From positions 1 to 64,000 of the forward strand of contig NZ_KB891940.1 in the NCBI RefSeq assembly GCF_000373585.1: a stretch of 64,000 nt of DNA. The letters are read 5' to 3'. Below the pieces are notes generated by a model. The model saw nothing but the letters and a program-made list of their open reading frames with translations. It had not been told where the DNA came from and searched no databases. This stretch comes from Streptomyces sp. MspMP-M5 (GTDB lineage: Bacteria > Actinomycetota > Actinomycetes > Streptomycetales > Streptomycetaceae). Of this stretch, positions 42,290 through 51,601 are shown piece by piece (within the stretch, counting starts at the first letter, position 1; every line of letters starts with the position of its first letter). The position numbers and the translations under genes are program-made.

Positions 42290-43582
42290 ATGTCAGGGAC
42301 CGACGCGACCACCCAGGTCGACCTCATCGACGCCGAGGAAGACCTGATCCCGGCGCCCCCGGTGGCGGCCGCCCGGCGGCGGTTGCGGGCCCACCCCGCG
42401 CTCCTCCTCGCCGGCATCGTCCTCGCCGCGGTGAACATGCGCGCGGCGCTCGCCGGGGTCTCCCCGCTGCTCAACGAGATGGCGCACCACTTCCACCTGG
42501 CCGCCACCGCCAGCAGCCTGGTGACCACCATCCCGCTCGTCTTCATGGGCCTGGGCTCGCTGATCGCCCCGCGGGTGGCCCGCCGTTGGGGCACCGAGGC
42601 GGCGCTGTGCGGTGCGCTGGTCGCACTGTGCGGCGGCATCGTGCTGCGGATCGCGCCGCCGGTCGCCGCACTGTTCGCCGGCTGCGCGGTGGTGGGCGCG
42701 TCGATAGCCCTGCTCAACGTGTTGATGCCGGGCCTGATCAAGCGGGACTTCCCCGAGCGGGCGGCGGGCATGACGGCGCTCTACTCGACCGCGATGATCC
42801 TGGGCACGACCCTCTCGGCCGCCTCCGCCGTCCCCCTGGAAAACGCACTCGGCAGCTGGCAGGGCTCTCTCGTCTCCTGGTCGCTGCTCGCCGCCGTCGC
42901 CGCCCTCGTCTGGTTCCCGCAGGCCGTGATCGCCCGCCGGGGCACCCACCACAGCGCGGCCGCGGCGACGCCCGCCCAGGGCACCGGGCACGGCCCGAAG
43001 CTCACCCGCTCCCCGCTCGCCTGGCAGGTCACGCTCTTCATGGGCTCGCAGTCGCTGATCGCGTACGTGATCATCGCCTGGATGCCGACGATCTTCACCG
43101 ACCACGGCATGGGCAAGAGCGAGGCGGGGCTGGTCTTCGCCTTCAGCACGCTGGTGCAGATGGTCGGTTCGTTCGTGGTGCCGACGCTGGCGGGCCGGAT
43201 GCGCCGCCAGCGGCTGCTGGGTGTGGCGGTCTCCGCCCTGATGGCCTGCGGTGTCACCGGGCTGCTGGTCGCGCCGGTGGCGGGTGCCTGGCTGTGGGCG
43301 GCGGTCCTCGGCGTCGGCCAGGGCGGCGCTCTCGGGCTGGCCCTGACGATGATGGTGCTGCGGTCCGGCGACGCGCACACCGCGGCCCGGCTCTCCGGCA
43401 TGTCCCAGACCGGCGGCTACCTCCTCGCCGCCGTCGGCCCGCTGGCCCTGGGCGCCGTCCACCAGGCCACCGCCGGCTGGACCGTGCCGCTCGTCCTGCT
43501 GCTCGTCGTCTGCGCCGGCCTCGCCGTGCTGGCCCTGGGCGCCGGCCGCGACCGCCGCATCGGGACGACAGCCGGACGCTGA
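42290..43582 (+). CDS. CynX/NimT-type MFS transporter
   Basis: A 430-residue transporter with about 12 helices. The opening LLLAGIVLAAVNMRAALAGVSPLL is characteristic of the CynX (cyanate)/NimT group; RVARRWGTEAALCGALVALCG and GLIKRDFPERAAGMTALYSTAMI are the other conserved parts. The substrate is unknown. Two starts compete: ATG 42290 and TTG 42272, the latter with AGGAAG about 7 nt upstream. It is downstream of the FadR-type gene across the polypyrimidine repeat. Confidence 0.9.
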   Translation: MSGTDATTQVDLIDAEEDLIPAPPVAAARRRLRAHPALLLAGIVLAAVNMRAALAGVSPLLNEMAHHFHLAATASSLVTTIPLVFMGLGSLIAPRVARRWGTEAALCGALVALCGGIVLRIAPPVAALFAGCAVVGASIALLNVLMPGLIKRDFPERAAGMTALYSTAMILGTTLSAASAVPLENALGSWQGSLVSWSLLAAVAALVWFPQAVIARRGTHHSAAAATPAQGTGHGPKLTRSPLAWQVTLFMGSQSLIAYVIIAWMPTIFTDHGMGKSEAGLVFAFSTLVQMVGSFVVPTLAGRMRRQRLLGVAVSALMACGVTGLLVAPVAGAWLWAAVLGVGQGGALGLALTMMVLRSGDAHTAARLSGMSQTGGYLLAAVGPLALGAVHQATAGWTVPLVLLLVVCAGLAVLALGAGRDRRIGTTAGR

Positions 43583-43977
43583 TGATCGCGACAGCGGCCG
43601 GGCGCGACGACCGCCGGACGCTGACGGCGGCCAGGGGCTGACAACGGCCGGGCGCTGACGACGGCCGGGGCGGATAACGGCCGGCGAGGGCTGACGCGAC
43701 GCGGTGGGCGGGGCTGACGATGGCCTGCGAGGCTGACGCGAGGCCGGCGGGCGGGGGACCGGCGTCAGCTTCCCGTCCGCGCTCGTCCCACCCGCCCGTC
43801 CCGCCCCGCCATCGCCCCTCCAACGGTCCAGCGGAACACGCCGGGTGGTGTGCCGGCCCGCGCCGGGCCGAAAGCCTGCGCGGCGGACGGCCGGAGGTGC
43901 GCCCGGCGCCGCCGGCGTACGCGATCCGGTGCGGCGGCGCGCTCCCGCATCACAGCCGGCTGGCCTACCGTGCCCCC
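43583..43977. repeat. 395-bp region of degenerate GCTGACG-CGGCC repeats
   Basis: Between 43578 and 43750 the words GGCCGGGCGCTGACG, GGGCTGACAACGGCC, GCTGACGACGGCC and GGGCTGACG recur, about seven loosely similar units. The remainder to 43960 is G/C-rich without a supported gene; on the minus strand 43765-43953 is open but has no ribosome binding site. Confidence 0.5.
43966..43971 (+). promoter_or_regulatory. -10 element of leaderless mltG-like gene
   Basis: TACCGT ends 6 nt before ATG 43978 and there is no Shine-Dalgarno; leaderless transcript inferred. Confidence 0.5.
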
Positions 43978-44814
43978 ATGAGCGATGTTCAGCGCACCCG
44001 TCGCCGGCCCGGACCGCGGTTCTCCCGGGCCGGCTGGCTGATTCTCGTCGCCGTTGTGTGTGTCGTCGTCGCGCTCGCCGTGCTGCTCGTGCCGCGGCTG
44101 CTGCAGGAGCGGCAGTACGGCCGGCTCACGGTCCCGGAGGGGCAGCGGGCCTCCCAGATCTACGCGGCCGCCGACCAGGCCCTGAACGTGCCCGCGGGCA
44201 CCACCGCGCAGGCCGCGAGAACCGCGCGCCTCGACCTGCCCGCCGAGGCGAAGGGCAACCCGGAGGGCTTCCTCTTCCCGGCGACGTACCCGCTGCGCAA
44301 GGACACCACCCCGACGTCACTGCTCACGTACATGGTCAAAACCGCGAACCAGCGGCTCACCGCCGACCGCATCACCTCCTACCGCACCGTGGTGATCGCC
44401 AGCATCGTGCAGGCCGAGGCGGACCGGACGGCCGACATGGGCAAGGTCGCCCGGGTCATCGACAACCGGCTGGCCAGGAACATGCCGCTCCAGATGGACT
44501 CGACGATCAACTACGCGCTCGGCCGCAGCACGCTGCGCACCAGCCACGCCGACACCCGCACCAAGAGTCCCTACAACACCTACACGTTCGCGGGCCTGCC
44601 GCCGACCCCGATCGACAATCCGGGACCCGATGCGCTGAAGGCGGCCGCCGCGCCCCCCGCGGGGGACTGGCTCTACTTCGTCACCGTCAAACCGGGCGAC
44701 ACCCGCTTCACCGCCGACTACCGGCAGCACCTGCGGAACGTGAAGGAGTTCAACGACGCGCAGAAGAACTCCGCCGCCGGCGGCTCCGCCGACACCGCCG
44801 ACACCGGCGGATAG
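43978..44814 (+). CDS. MltG-like endolytic transglycosylase, short form
   Basis: A 278-residue YceG/MltG family protein that would cut nascent peptidoglycan chains. A cytoplasmic Arg-rich stretch is followed by one membrane helix (about 17-40). The catalytic domain shows EGFLFPATYPL (about 96), IASIVQAEAD with the catalytic Glu147, MPLQMDSTINYAL, SPYNTYTFAGLPPTPIDNPG and the final YFVTVKPGDTRFT. It is shorter than main MltG proteins (over 330 residues): the LysM-like N-terminal part is reduced. A second, housekeeping mltG near the alr-aroK region is expected elsewhere. Confidence 0.9.
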   Translation: MSDVQRTRRRPGPRFSRAGWLILVAVVCVVVALAVLLVPRLLQERQYGRLTVPEGQRASQIYAAADQALNVPAGTTAQAARTARLDLPAEAKGNPEGFLFPATYPLRKDTTPTSLLTYMVKTANQRLTADRITSYRTVVIASIVQAEADRTADMGKVARVIDNRLARNMPLQMDSTINYALGRSTLRTSHADTRTKSPYNTYTFAGLPPTPIDNPGPDALKAAAAPPAGDWLYFVTVKPGDTRFTADYRQHLRNVKEFNDAQKNSAAGGSADTADTGG

Positions 44815-44897
44815 CCCCGCCGCCCCGGCCGGTCGACGCGACCCTCCGGCCGGTCGAGGTGCCCGTCCGGCCGGTCGCGCCGTCCCGGTCGTGCCCT

Positions 44898-45674
44898 CTA
44901 CTCCTCCCCGGCCAGCGTCAGCGCCTTCAGCCGGCGCCCGGCGTACCAGGTCGCCGCGCCGGTGACGGCCACCAGCAGACAGACCGCGAGCGGCAGTTGG
45001 ACCGCCGAGCTCAGCGCCCCCTCGGCACCGACCTTCTGCCCCACCGCGAGTGCCCACTGCTGAACGCTCAGGGTCCGCGCCCCGGGGACGACGCTCCCCA
45101 CGAACGCCTCCCAGACCAGGGCGTAGACGAGGCCGAAGACCACGGCATGCCGGCTGAGGGTGCCGAACAGCAGGAACAGGGCGCTGTACGCGACCGAGGC
45201 GACGGCCGCGGCCACCGCGTAGGCGACGGCTATCTGCTGGCTGTTGCCGTTGAGGATGAATCCGGCCACCAGGACCGGTATCGCCGAGAACGCGGCAGTC
45301 ACACCGATCGCGACCAGCAGTTTGGTGAACACGATCGTCGAGCGGCGGACCGGCTTGGCCAGGAGGTAGACCACCGAGCCGTCGTCGATCTCCGGGCCGA
45401 TCGCGCCCGTCCCCGCGATCACGCCGATCAGCGGAACCATCGTGCCCAGCGCGAAACCGCCGAGGATGCCGCCGGCGGTGGCGTCGTCGGCGCCGGTCAG
45501 CGCCCGGACGATCACCGCGATCGCCACCAGGAGGGCGGGCAGCGCGAAGAGGATCAGGGCACGGCGCCGGCCGAGCAGCGACCGGTAGGTGAGCCGGGCG
45601 ACGGTCGGGTGGAAGAGTGCGGCCTTGGGCGCGGCGGCGGGCGCCGGCGGGGCCGCGGGAGAGGTCGTGGACAT
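44898..45674 (-). CDS. ABC-2 type transporter permease
   Basis: A 258-residue membrane protein with about six helices (RALILFALPALLVAIAVIV, ILGGFALGTMVPLIGVIAGTGAIG, TKLLVAIGVTAAFSAIPVLVAGF, VAYAVAAAVASVAYSALFLLFGTL, VVFGLVYALVWEAFVG, LPLAVCLLVAVTGAATWYAG). EIDDGSVVYLLAKPVRRSTIVFTKLL is the conserved ABC-2 loop. It is the fourth gene of the ABC operon, 25 bp after the second ATPase gene, and probably pairs with it. Confidence 0.9.
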   Translation of the reverse strand: MSTTSPAAPPAPAAAPKAALFHPTVARLTYRSLLGRRRALILFALPALLVAIAVIVRALTGADDATAGGILGGFALGTMVPLIGVIAGTGAIGPEIDDGSVVYLLAKPVRRSTIVFTKLLVAIGVTAAFSAIPVLVAGFILNGNSQQIAVAYAVAAAVASVAYSALFLLFGTLSRHAVVFGLVYALVWEAFVGSVVPGARTLSVQQWALAVGQKVGAEGALSSAVQLPLAVCLLVAVTGAATWYAGRRLKALTLAGEE

Positions 45675-45699
45675 ACTGCCTCAGGGCTCCTTTCTGGCC

Positions 45700-46611
45700 T
45701 CAGGCCGCTACGAGGTACGAGAAGACGGATTCCAGCGACTCGTCGGAGGGCGAGACCGTCAGCAGGCGGATGCCGTGGTCGCGGGCGACCCGCGGCAGGA
45801 GTTCGGTGAACCGGCCGAAGTCGACGGCCTGGATGCGCAGGGCGCCCTCGACGACGTCCACCTCGATACCGGCCGTCGAGGGGTCGGCTATCAGTGCCCC
45901 GGCCAGTGCCCGGTCGTTGTCGGACCGGACGAGGTAGCGGTGCGGGCGGTCGGTCATCAGCCGGCGGATCTTGCGGAAGTCGCCGGAGGCGGCATGCCGG
46001 CCGGCCACCACCACCTCGATGTGCGAGGCCAGTTGCTCGACCTCTTCGAGGATGTGCGAGGAGAACAAGACCGTGCGGCCCTCGTCTCCCATCCGCCGCA
46101 GCAGCTCCATCAGCTGCATCCGCTGCCGTGGGTCCATGCCGTTGAACGGCTCGTCGAGCAGCAGCACCGACGGGTCGTGGACCAGCGCGGAGGCCATCTT
46201 CACCCGCTGCCGCATGCCCTTGCTGTAGGTGGAGATCTTGCGGTCCTGGGCGTGCTCCATCTCGACCGTGGCCAGCGCCCGGGCCGCCGCGGCCCGGCCG
46301 AGGCCGTGCAACTCGGCGTTGGCGAGGACGAATTCACGGCCGGTGAGGAAGTCGTACATCGCCTCGCGCTCGGGGACGAGGCCGATGTGGCGGTAGCTGG
46401 CCGCGTTGCGCCAGACCGTCGTGCCGTCGAGGGTGACGGTGCCGTTGGAGGGAGCGAGGAAGCCGCCCATCATGTTGATGAGGGTGGACTTTCCGGCGCC
46501 GTTGGGTCCGAGCAGGCCGGTGACGCCGGGGGCGATGGTCATGGTGATGTCGTTGACGGCGACGACATTCCCGAACCAGCGCGAGACATGGTCGATGTGG
46601 ATCGTTGTCAC
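45700..46611 (-). CDS. ABC transporter ATP-binding protein (second ATPase)
   Basis: A 303-residue ATPase: Walker A LLGPNGAGKSTL (about 33-44), signature YSKGMRQRVK (about 130), Walker B VLLLDEPFNGMD, and switch His in SSHILEEVEQL. The C-terminal DUF4162-like part follows RHAASGDFRKIR. GTG 46611 overlaps the stop of the first permease (GTGA). It probably energises one or both permeases of this four-gene unit; the substrate is unknown. Confidence 0.93.
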   Translation of the reverse strand: MTTIHIDHVSRWFGNVVAVNDITMTIAPGVTGLLGPNGAGKSTLINMMGGFLAPSNGTVTLDGTTVWRNAASYRHIGLVPEREAMYDFLTGREFVLANAELHGLGRAAAARALATVEMEHAQDRKISTYSKGMRQRVKMASALVHDPSVLLLDEPFNGMDPRQRMQLMELLRRMGDEGRTVLFSSHILEEVEQLASHIEVVVAGRHAASGDFRKIRRLMTDRPHRYLVRSDNDRALAGALIADPSTAGIEVDVVEGALRIQAVDFGRFTELLPRVARDHGIRLLTVSPSDESLESVFSYLVAA

Positions 46612-47501
46612 AGTCCGGCCTTCCGGTAGCGGCGCATCAGCAGGCCGTAGGAGCCGGCGATGACGAGCAGGGAGACGAGGAGGTAGACGATTCCGGCGCC
46701 GGTGGACGGCGTCAGCCCGTCGGGGAAGGAACTGGTGCCGCCCAGGAACGTGGACTGCACCCCGTCGACGAGGGTGATGGGCGAGAACAGGCCCAGCCAG
46801 CCGACGGCGGATGCGTTGCCCTGAAGGGTGGCGATGCCCTGGATGGCGCTGACCGCGCCGTACGGAATGGTCAGCACGGCGATCACGGCGGCGACCCCGA
46901 AGCCGCGGCGCGGGGTGAGCGCCGAGACGAGCAGCCCTATCCCGGCGAACAGCAGCGAGAGCAGCGCGGCGCAGACCAGCCCCTGCCCGAACCCCTTGGT
47001 CTGGTCGAGGAAGTCCAGCTTCCCCAGCAGCGCCCCGGCATAGAGGACCACCAGGGGAGCGGCGGTCAGGACGAACAGCGCACTCGCCATCGCGGCGAAC
47101 TTCGCCATGACGTAGTCGGCCCGCTCGATCGGCCGGGAGAAATACAGCGGGGTGGTCTTGAACCGCAGGTCGCGGGAGACCGACTGCGGTGCCTGGGCCG
47201 CCAGATACAGGCCGATGACGGCCTGGAGGTAGATGGGGTACCGGCTGTAGCCGACCGGGAGGGCGCCGGCCTTGGTGAACATCGTCACCGCGACCATGAT
47301 CCCCGCGGGCAGGCACATCACCCCGAAGAGCAGCATCGGCAGCACCTTGCTCTTCGCCGACCGCCCCAGGCCGTACGCGCCGCGCAGGCTCTGCGAGAAC
47401 AGCGACCGCCGGGCGTAGGCACGGCCCAGCCGGGCGCCGTCGTAGTGGCGGTAGCCGATGTTGTGGATGTAGGCGCCACCCGGCGTCGTTTCCGTGCTCA
47501 T
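46608..47501 (-). CDS. ABC transporter permease (first)
   Basis: A 297-residue membrane protein starting MSTETTPGGAYIHNIGYRHYDGARLGRAYARRSL, typical of this actinobacterial ABC-2 permease group. About six helices follow (VLPMLLFGVMCLPAGIMVAV, FVLTAAPLVVLYAGALLG, GLVCAALLSLLFAGIGLLVSAL, GFGVAAVIAVLTIPYGAVSAIQG, AGIVYLLVSLLVIAGSYGLLM). RDLRFKTTPLYFSRPIERADYV is the cytoplasmic loop. ATG 47501 overlaps the stop of the first ATPase gene, and its TGA overlaps the second ATPase start. Confidence 0.92.
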   Translation of the reverse strand: MSTETTPGGAYIHNIGYRHYDGARLGRAYARRSLFSQSLRGAYGLGRSAKSKVLPMLLFGVMCLPAGIMVAVTMFTKAGALPVGYSRYPIYLQAVIGLYLAAQAPQSVSRDLRFKTTPLYFSRPIERADYVMAKFAAMASALFVLTAAPLVVLYAGALLGKLDFLDQTKGFGQGLVCAALLSLLFAGIGLLVSALTPRRGFGVAAVIAVLTIPYGAVSAIQGIATLQGNASAVGWLGLFSPITLVDGVQSTFLGGTSSFPDGLTPSTGAGIVYLLVSLLVIAGSYGLLMRRYRKAGL

Positions 47502-48559
47502 TCCGCGTTCCCTCCGCCCACGGTGGTGGGGCGACCGGTGTCCTGTCCCGCCGTCGCGTCCCGCTCCGCCGGTGCGCTGCCGGGCGGTGCCGGTGTCCCG
47601 GCCGCCGCCTGCGCGTCCGCGTCGCGGAAGACCTCGGCTATCTGGTGGCGCCGCTGCTCCATCCGCACCAGGCCCAGCCCCAGCCCGGCGACGGTGTCGC
47701 GGACCAGGTCGTATGTCTCGTCCCCGGACGCCTCGACGATGAGGACGTGGCCGGAGGAGGCGAGCCCCTCGGTGCCGGGCGCGCCGGCGGTCACCGCGGC
47801 GCCGGCCGCGACCAGGGCGGCGCGCAGCGCCCCGGTGCCGTCCGGGTGGACGTCGGTGTCCGTGACCTCCACCGCCAGCGAGGTGGTGACCTTGGTGAAC
47901 TCCGTGGTGGAGGAGGAGCGCAGCAGCTTGCCGCCGTCGATCACGACGACGTGGTCGCAGGTGCGCTCCAGCTCCCCCAGGAGGTGCGAGGTGACCAGGA
48001 CCGAGATCCCGAAGTCGGTGTGCACGCGCCGGATCAGGCCGAGCATCTCGTCCCGGCCGACCGGGTCGAGGCCGTTGGTGGGCTCGTCCAGGAACACCAG
48101 CTGCGGGTCGTGCACCAGCGCCTGGGCCAGCTTCACCCGCTGCTTCATGCCCGTGGAGTAGCCGCCGATGGGGCGGTACCGCTCCTCGTAGAGCCCGACG
48201 TGGCGCAGGGTGTCGGCGGTGCGCTCCCGGGCGGCGGTCGGCGGCAGCCCGGACATCCGGGCCATGTGCACCACGAACTCGGTGGCGGAGACGTCCGGCG
48301 GCAGGCAGTCGTGCTCGGGCATGTAGCCCACCCGCTCGCGGATGGCGCTGCCGTCCTTGGTCACGTCCAGTCCGAGGACGTGGGCGGTCCCCTCGGTGGC
48401 CGGGGCCAGGCCGAGAAGGATCTTGATAAGGGTCGACTTTCCGGCGCCGTTGGCACCCACCAGGCCCGTCACGCCGGGGGTGATGTCAACGGAGAGCCGG
48501 TCCAGGGCGGTCACCCTCGGGTACCGCTTGGTCAGGCTTTCGGTCACGATCACAGTCAC
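47498..48559 (-). CDS. ABC transporter ATP-binding protein (first ATPase)
   Basis: A 353-residue ATPase leading the four-gene operon. Walker A VGANGAGKSTL (about 36-46), signature YSTGMKQRVKLAQAL, Walker B LVFLDEPTNGLD and switch TSHLLGELE are intact. The tail after residue 310 is Ala/Pro/Asp-rich. GTG 48559 is preferred because TACCGT lies 7 nt upstream on the minus strand and no Shine-Dalgarno is present, implying a leaderless mRNA; GTG 48553 (VIVTES) is an alternative. Genes in this unit overlap by four bases or sit 25 bp apart. Confidence 0.92.
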   Translation of the reverse strand: MTVIVTESLTKRYPRVTALDRLSVDITPGVTGLVGANGAGKSTLIKILLGLAPATEGTAHVLGLDVTKDGSAIRERVGYMPEHDCLPPDVSATEFVVHMARMSGLPPTAARERTADTLRHVGLYEERYRPIGGYSTGMKQRVKLAQALVHDPQLVFLDEPTNGLDPVGRDEMLGLIRRVHTDFGISVLVTSHLLGELERTCDHVVVIDGGKLLRSSSTTEFTKVTTSLAVEVTDTDVHPDGTGALRAALVAAGAAVTAGAPGTEGLASSGHVLIVEASGDETYDLVRDTVAGLGLGLVRMEQRRHQIAEVFRDADAQAAAGTPAPPGSAPAERDATAGQDTGRPTTVGGGNAE

Positions 48560-48566
48560 GTATTCG

Positions 48567-48572
48567 ACGGTA
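48567..48572 (-). promoter_or_regulatory. -10 element of leaderless ABC operon
   Basis: On the minus strand TACCGT ends 7 nt before GTG 48559. TTGACG further upstream sits 20 bp away, longer than ideal for a -35 box. Confidence 0.45.
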
Positions 48573-48805
48573 GTGGCGACCGCCACATCCGGCGTCAACC
48601 CCAGCGGTGGTCTTTGCGTAGACCTCCGGTACGAGATGCCCTTAGGGGTTCTCCTGCTTCAGCGGCACGGGAGGCCCGGCCGCCTCATGCCGTGGGCCCC
48701 GTCCCCCGCACACCCCTTGACGCAGCCGCCGACCATTGTCACATTCATCAGTGGCAAGTTACGGGCACGTACCGCGATGGACCGCTCACGGACGGACGGT
48801 TGGCG

Positions 48806-49672
48806 ATGGCCTCAGTCACCTCAGCGACCCTGGCAGCACCGGGAGAACTCACCGCGGACCTCAAGGGATTCCGGGAGGTCCAACGGCTCGCGTACGCCTG
48901 CGCGGAGGCGGTGGCCGCCCAGCTCAGGCCCGGGGTCACCGAGCGGGCGGCGGCGCGGATGCAGCGCGAATGGCTGCGCGAACGCGGCGTACGGGACTGG
49001 TTCCACCTGCCGTTCGCGTGGTTCGGGGACCGCACCGCGTTCGCCGGCTTCCGCGTGCCGCTGCAGTTCTTTCCCACCAACCGCGCGCTGGAACCAGGCA
49101 TGCCGTTCATCCTCGACATGGCCCCGGTCCACAACGGCTACACCGCCGACATCGGCTACTCCGGCTGCCTGGGCCTCAACCCCGTGCACGACCGGCTCCT
49201 CGCCGACCTCGAAGCCCACCGCGAGCTGATCCTGCGCGAGGTGCGCGAGCGCCGCCCGCTGCGCGAGATCTACGAGGACGTCGAGCGGCTGATGGTGCGG
49301 CAGGGGTACGCCAACCGCCACCGCGCCTATCCCTTCGGCGTCATCGCGCACAAGGTCGACCGGGTGCGGCAGCGCCGCTGGTCCCCCACCCTCTTCGGTT
49401 TCGGCACCCAGTCCCTCAAGGGCCTCGCCTCGGACGCGCTGCACGGCCACCGGGAGGGCTGGTCCCCGCTGTGGAGTCCGTACCGCTTCTCCGATCACCC
49501 GCCGCAGCCCGGGTTGTGGGCGGTCGAACCCCACCTCGGCTTCCGGGGCACGGGGGCGAAGTTCGAGGAGATCCTGGTCGTCACGGACTCCAAGGACCCG
49601 CAGGAAAGCGCTTTTTGGCTCGACGACGATCTGCCGCATGTGCGGCGCTGGCAGGAGGAGAAGGCCGCGTGA
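48806..49672 (+). CDS. M24 family metallopeptidase-like protein
   Basis: A 288-residue pita-bread-fold protein. The five usual metal ligands can be traced: Asp pair in LDMAPVHNGYTADIGY, His in GVIAHKVDR, Glu in AVEPHLGFRG and Glu in FEEILVVTD. The N-terminal domain of aminopeptidase P is absent. Substrate preference (peptide or other amide) is unclear. ATG 48806 has only a weak ribosome binding site. Its TGA overlaps GTG of the EphD-like fusion gene, so the two are coupled and likely share a pathway. Confidence 0.85.
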   Translation: MASVTSATLAAPGELTADLKGFREVQRLAYACAEAVAAQLRPGVTERAAARMQREWLRERGVRDWFHLPFAWFGDRTAFAGFRVPLQFFPTNRALEPGMPFILDMAPVHNGYTADIGYSGCLGLNPVHDRLLADLEAHRELILREVRERRPLREIYEDVERLMVRQGYANRHRAYPFGVIAHKVDRVRQRRWSPTLFGFGTQSLKGLASDALHGHREGWSPLWSPYRFSDHPPQPGLWAVEPHLGFRGTGAKFEEILVVTDSKDPQESAFWLDDDLPHVRRWQEEKAA

Positions 49673-51489
49673 GGACCGGACGTGGACGGAACGGGCAACA
49701 GGGACCGGACGCCGGGCGGCCGGCGGCGACCTCGCTCCCGGAGGCCCGGGAGCGCTGGGTGCGCACCGGCGGGATCGAACTGTGCGTCGCCGAACTCGGT
49801 GATCCGGAGCGCCCGACGGTGGTGCTCGTGCACGGCTACCCGGACAGCAAGGAGGTCTGGTCCGAGGTCGCCCGGGGCCTGGCCGAACGCTTCCACGTGG
49901 TGCTCTACGACGTCCGGGGCTGCGGCCGCTCCACCGCGCCCCGGCCGCTGCGCGGCGGCTTCACCCTGGAGAAGCTGACCGACGACTTCCTGGCCGTCGC
50001 GGACGCGGCCAGCCCCGACCGGCCGGTCCACCTCGTGGGCCACGACTGGGGTTCGGTCCAGGCATGGGAGTTCGCCACCGTGCGGCGCACGGAGGGCCGG
50101 ATCGCCTCCTTCACCTCCCTCTCCGGCCCGTCCCTCGACCACTTCGGCCACTGGATCAAGAACCGGCTGGCGCGCCCCACCCCCGGCCGGGCCGCCCAGT
50201 TGCTCAACCAGGGCGCCAAGTCCTGGTACGTCTACCTGCTGCACACCCCCGCCCTGCCGGAACTGGCCTGGAAGGGTCCGCTCGGCAAGCGGTGGCCGGG
50301 AATCCTCCGGCGCGTGGAGAAGGTGCCCGGCGGCGACTACCCCACCGCCTCGCTGCCCACCGACGCGGCCCACGGCGCCTGGCTCTACCGCGACAACGTC
50401 CGCGCCCGACTGCGCCGCCCCCGCGCCGACGCCTACGCCCACTGCCCGGTCCAGCTCATCACCCCCACCGGTGACGCGTTCCTCTCCCAGCGGCTCTACG
50501 ACGACCTCGACCGCTGGGCGCCCCAACTCGTACGCCGCACACTCCCGGCCAAGCACTGGGTGCCGCGCACCCGCCCCGACCAACTCGTCTCCTGGATCGG
50601 CGAGTTCGTCACCGCCAAGGAGGAGGGCGACCCGGCGAAGGAGATGGTGGCCTCCGGCCCGTATGCCGACCGCTTCGGCGGCCAGCTGGTGCTGGTGACC
50701 GGTGCGGCCAGCGGGATCGGCCGGGCGACCGCGTTCGCGTTCGCGGAGGCCGGCGCGCGGATCATCGCCGTCGACCGGGACGCGGAGGGCGCGGCCCGCA
50801 CCGCCGAGATGGCCCGGCTGATCGGTGCACCGGCGGCCTGGGGCGAGGCCGTCGACGTCTCGGACGAGGCGGCCATGGAGAAGCTCGCCGACAAGGTCGA
50901 TGCCGAGTACGGCACCGTGGACGTGCTGGTCAACAACGCCGGCATCGGCCTGTCCGGCGCCTTCATGGACACCACTTCCGAGGACTGGAAGAGGGTCCTG
51001 GACGTCAACCTGTGGGGTGTCATCCACGGCTGCCGGATCTTCGGCAGCCGGATGGCCGACCGCGGCCAGGGCGGCCACATCGTCAACACCGCCTCGGCCG
51101 CCGCCTACCAGCCGTCCCGGATCCTGCCCGCCTACAGCACCTCCAAGGCGGCCGTCCTCATGCTCAGCGAGTGTCTGCGCGCGGAGCTGGCCGGGCAGGG
51201 CATCGGTGTCACCGCCATCTGCCCCGGCCTCGTCAACACCGGCATCACCGGCACCGCCCGCTTCACCGGCGTCTCCGCGGAGGAGGAGAAGCGCCGGCAG
51301 GCCAAGGCCGCGCGGATGTACGGGATGCGCAACTACCCGCCGGAGAAGGTCGCCGACGCCATCCTGCGCGCGGTGGTCCGCAACCAGGCGGTCGTCCCCG
51401 TCACCCCCGAGGCGCGCGGCGCCCATCTGCTCTCCCGCCTCGCCCCACGGACGCTGCGGGCCCTCGCCCGCCTCAAGCCGCCCGTGTGA
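49669..51489 (+). CDS. EphD-like fusion: alpha/beta hydrolase plus short-chain dehydrogenase
   Basis: A 606-residue bifunctional protein. The N-terminal alpha/beta hydrolase (about 25-320) has an epoxide-hydrolase-like layout: VLVHGYPDSKEVW (oxyanion HGYPD), nucleophile Asp in LVGHDWGSVQAWEF, and a late catalytic His in PAKHWVPRTRPD. The C-terminal SDR (about 340-600) has VTGAASGIGRATAF, NNAGIG, and SAAAYQ ... YSTSK. This architecture is that of mycobacterial EphD, linked to lipid modification. GTG 49669 is supported by GGAGGAG and overlaps the M24 gene. The PF10118 gene follows at 112 bp. Confidence 0.9.
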   Translation: MRTGRGRNGQQGPDAGRPAATSLPEARERWVRTGGIELCVAELGDPERPTVVLVHGYPDSKEVWSEVARGLAERFHVVLYDVRGCGRSTAPRPLRGGFTLEKLTDDFLAVADAASPDRPVHLVGHDWGSVQAWEFATVRRTEGRIASFTSLSGPSLDHFGHWIKNRLARPTPGRAAQLLNQGAKSWYVYLLHTPALPELAWKGPLGKRWPGILRRVEKVPGGDYPTASLPTDAAHGAWLYRDNVRARLRRPRADAYAHCPVQLITPTGDAFLSQRLYDDLDRWAPQLVRRTLPAKHWVPRTRPDQLVSWIGEFVTAKEEGDPAKEMVASGPYADRFGGQLVLVTGAASGIGRATAFAFAEAGARIIAVDRDAEGAARTAEMARLIGAPAAWGEAVDVSDEAAMEKLADKVDAEYGTVDVLVNNAGIGLSGAFMDTTSEDWKRVLDVNLWGVIHGCRIFGSRMADRGQGGHIVNTASAAAYQPSRILPAYSTSKAAVLMLSECLRAELAGQGIGVTAICPGLVNTGITGTARFTGVSAEEEKRRQAKAARMYGMRNYPPEKVADAILRAVVRNQAVVPVTPEARGAHLLSRLAPRTLRALARLKPPV

Positions 51490-51601
51490 CCGGGCCGCGC
51501 CCTCACCCGCATCCCGCACGCGGTGAGCGGCCGGGCCCGACGCCCGGCCCGGCCGTCCGCCCCACCCGGATCAGGAGAACCACGCACGTCAGGAGCCGCC
51601 G

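Noticed and set aside
43765..43953. 62-codon minus-strand frame before the mltG-like gene
   Set aside because: No start context or motif, and it lies in a repeat-rich gap.
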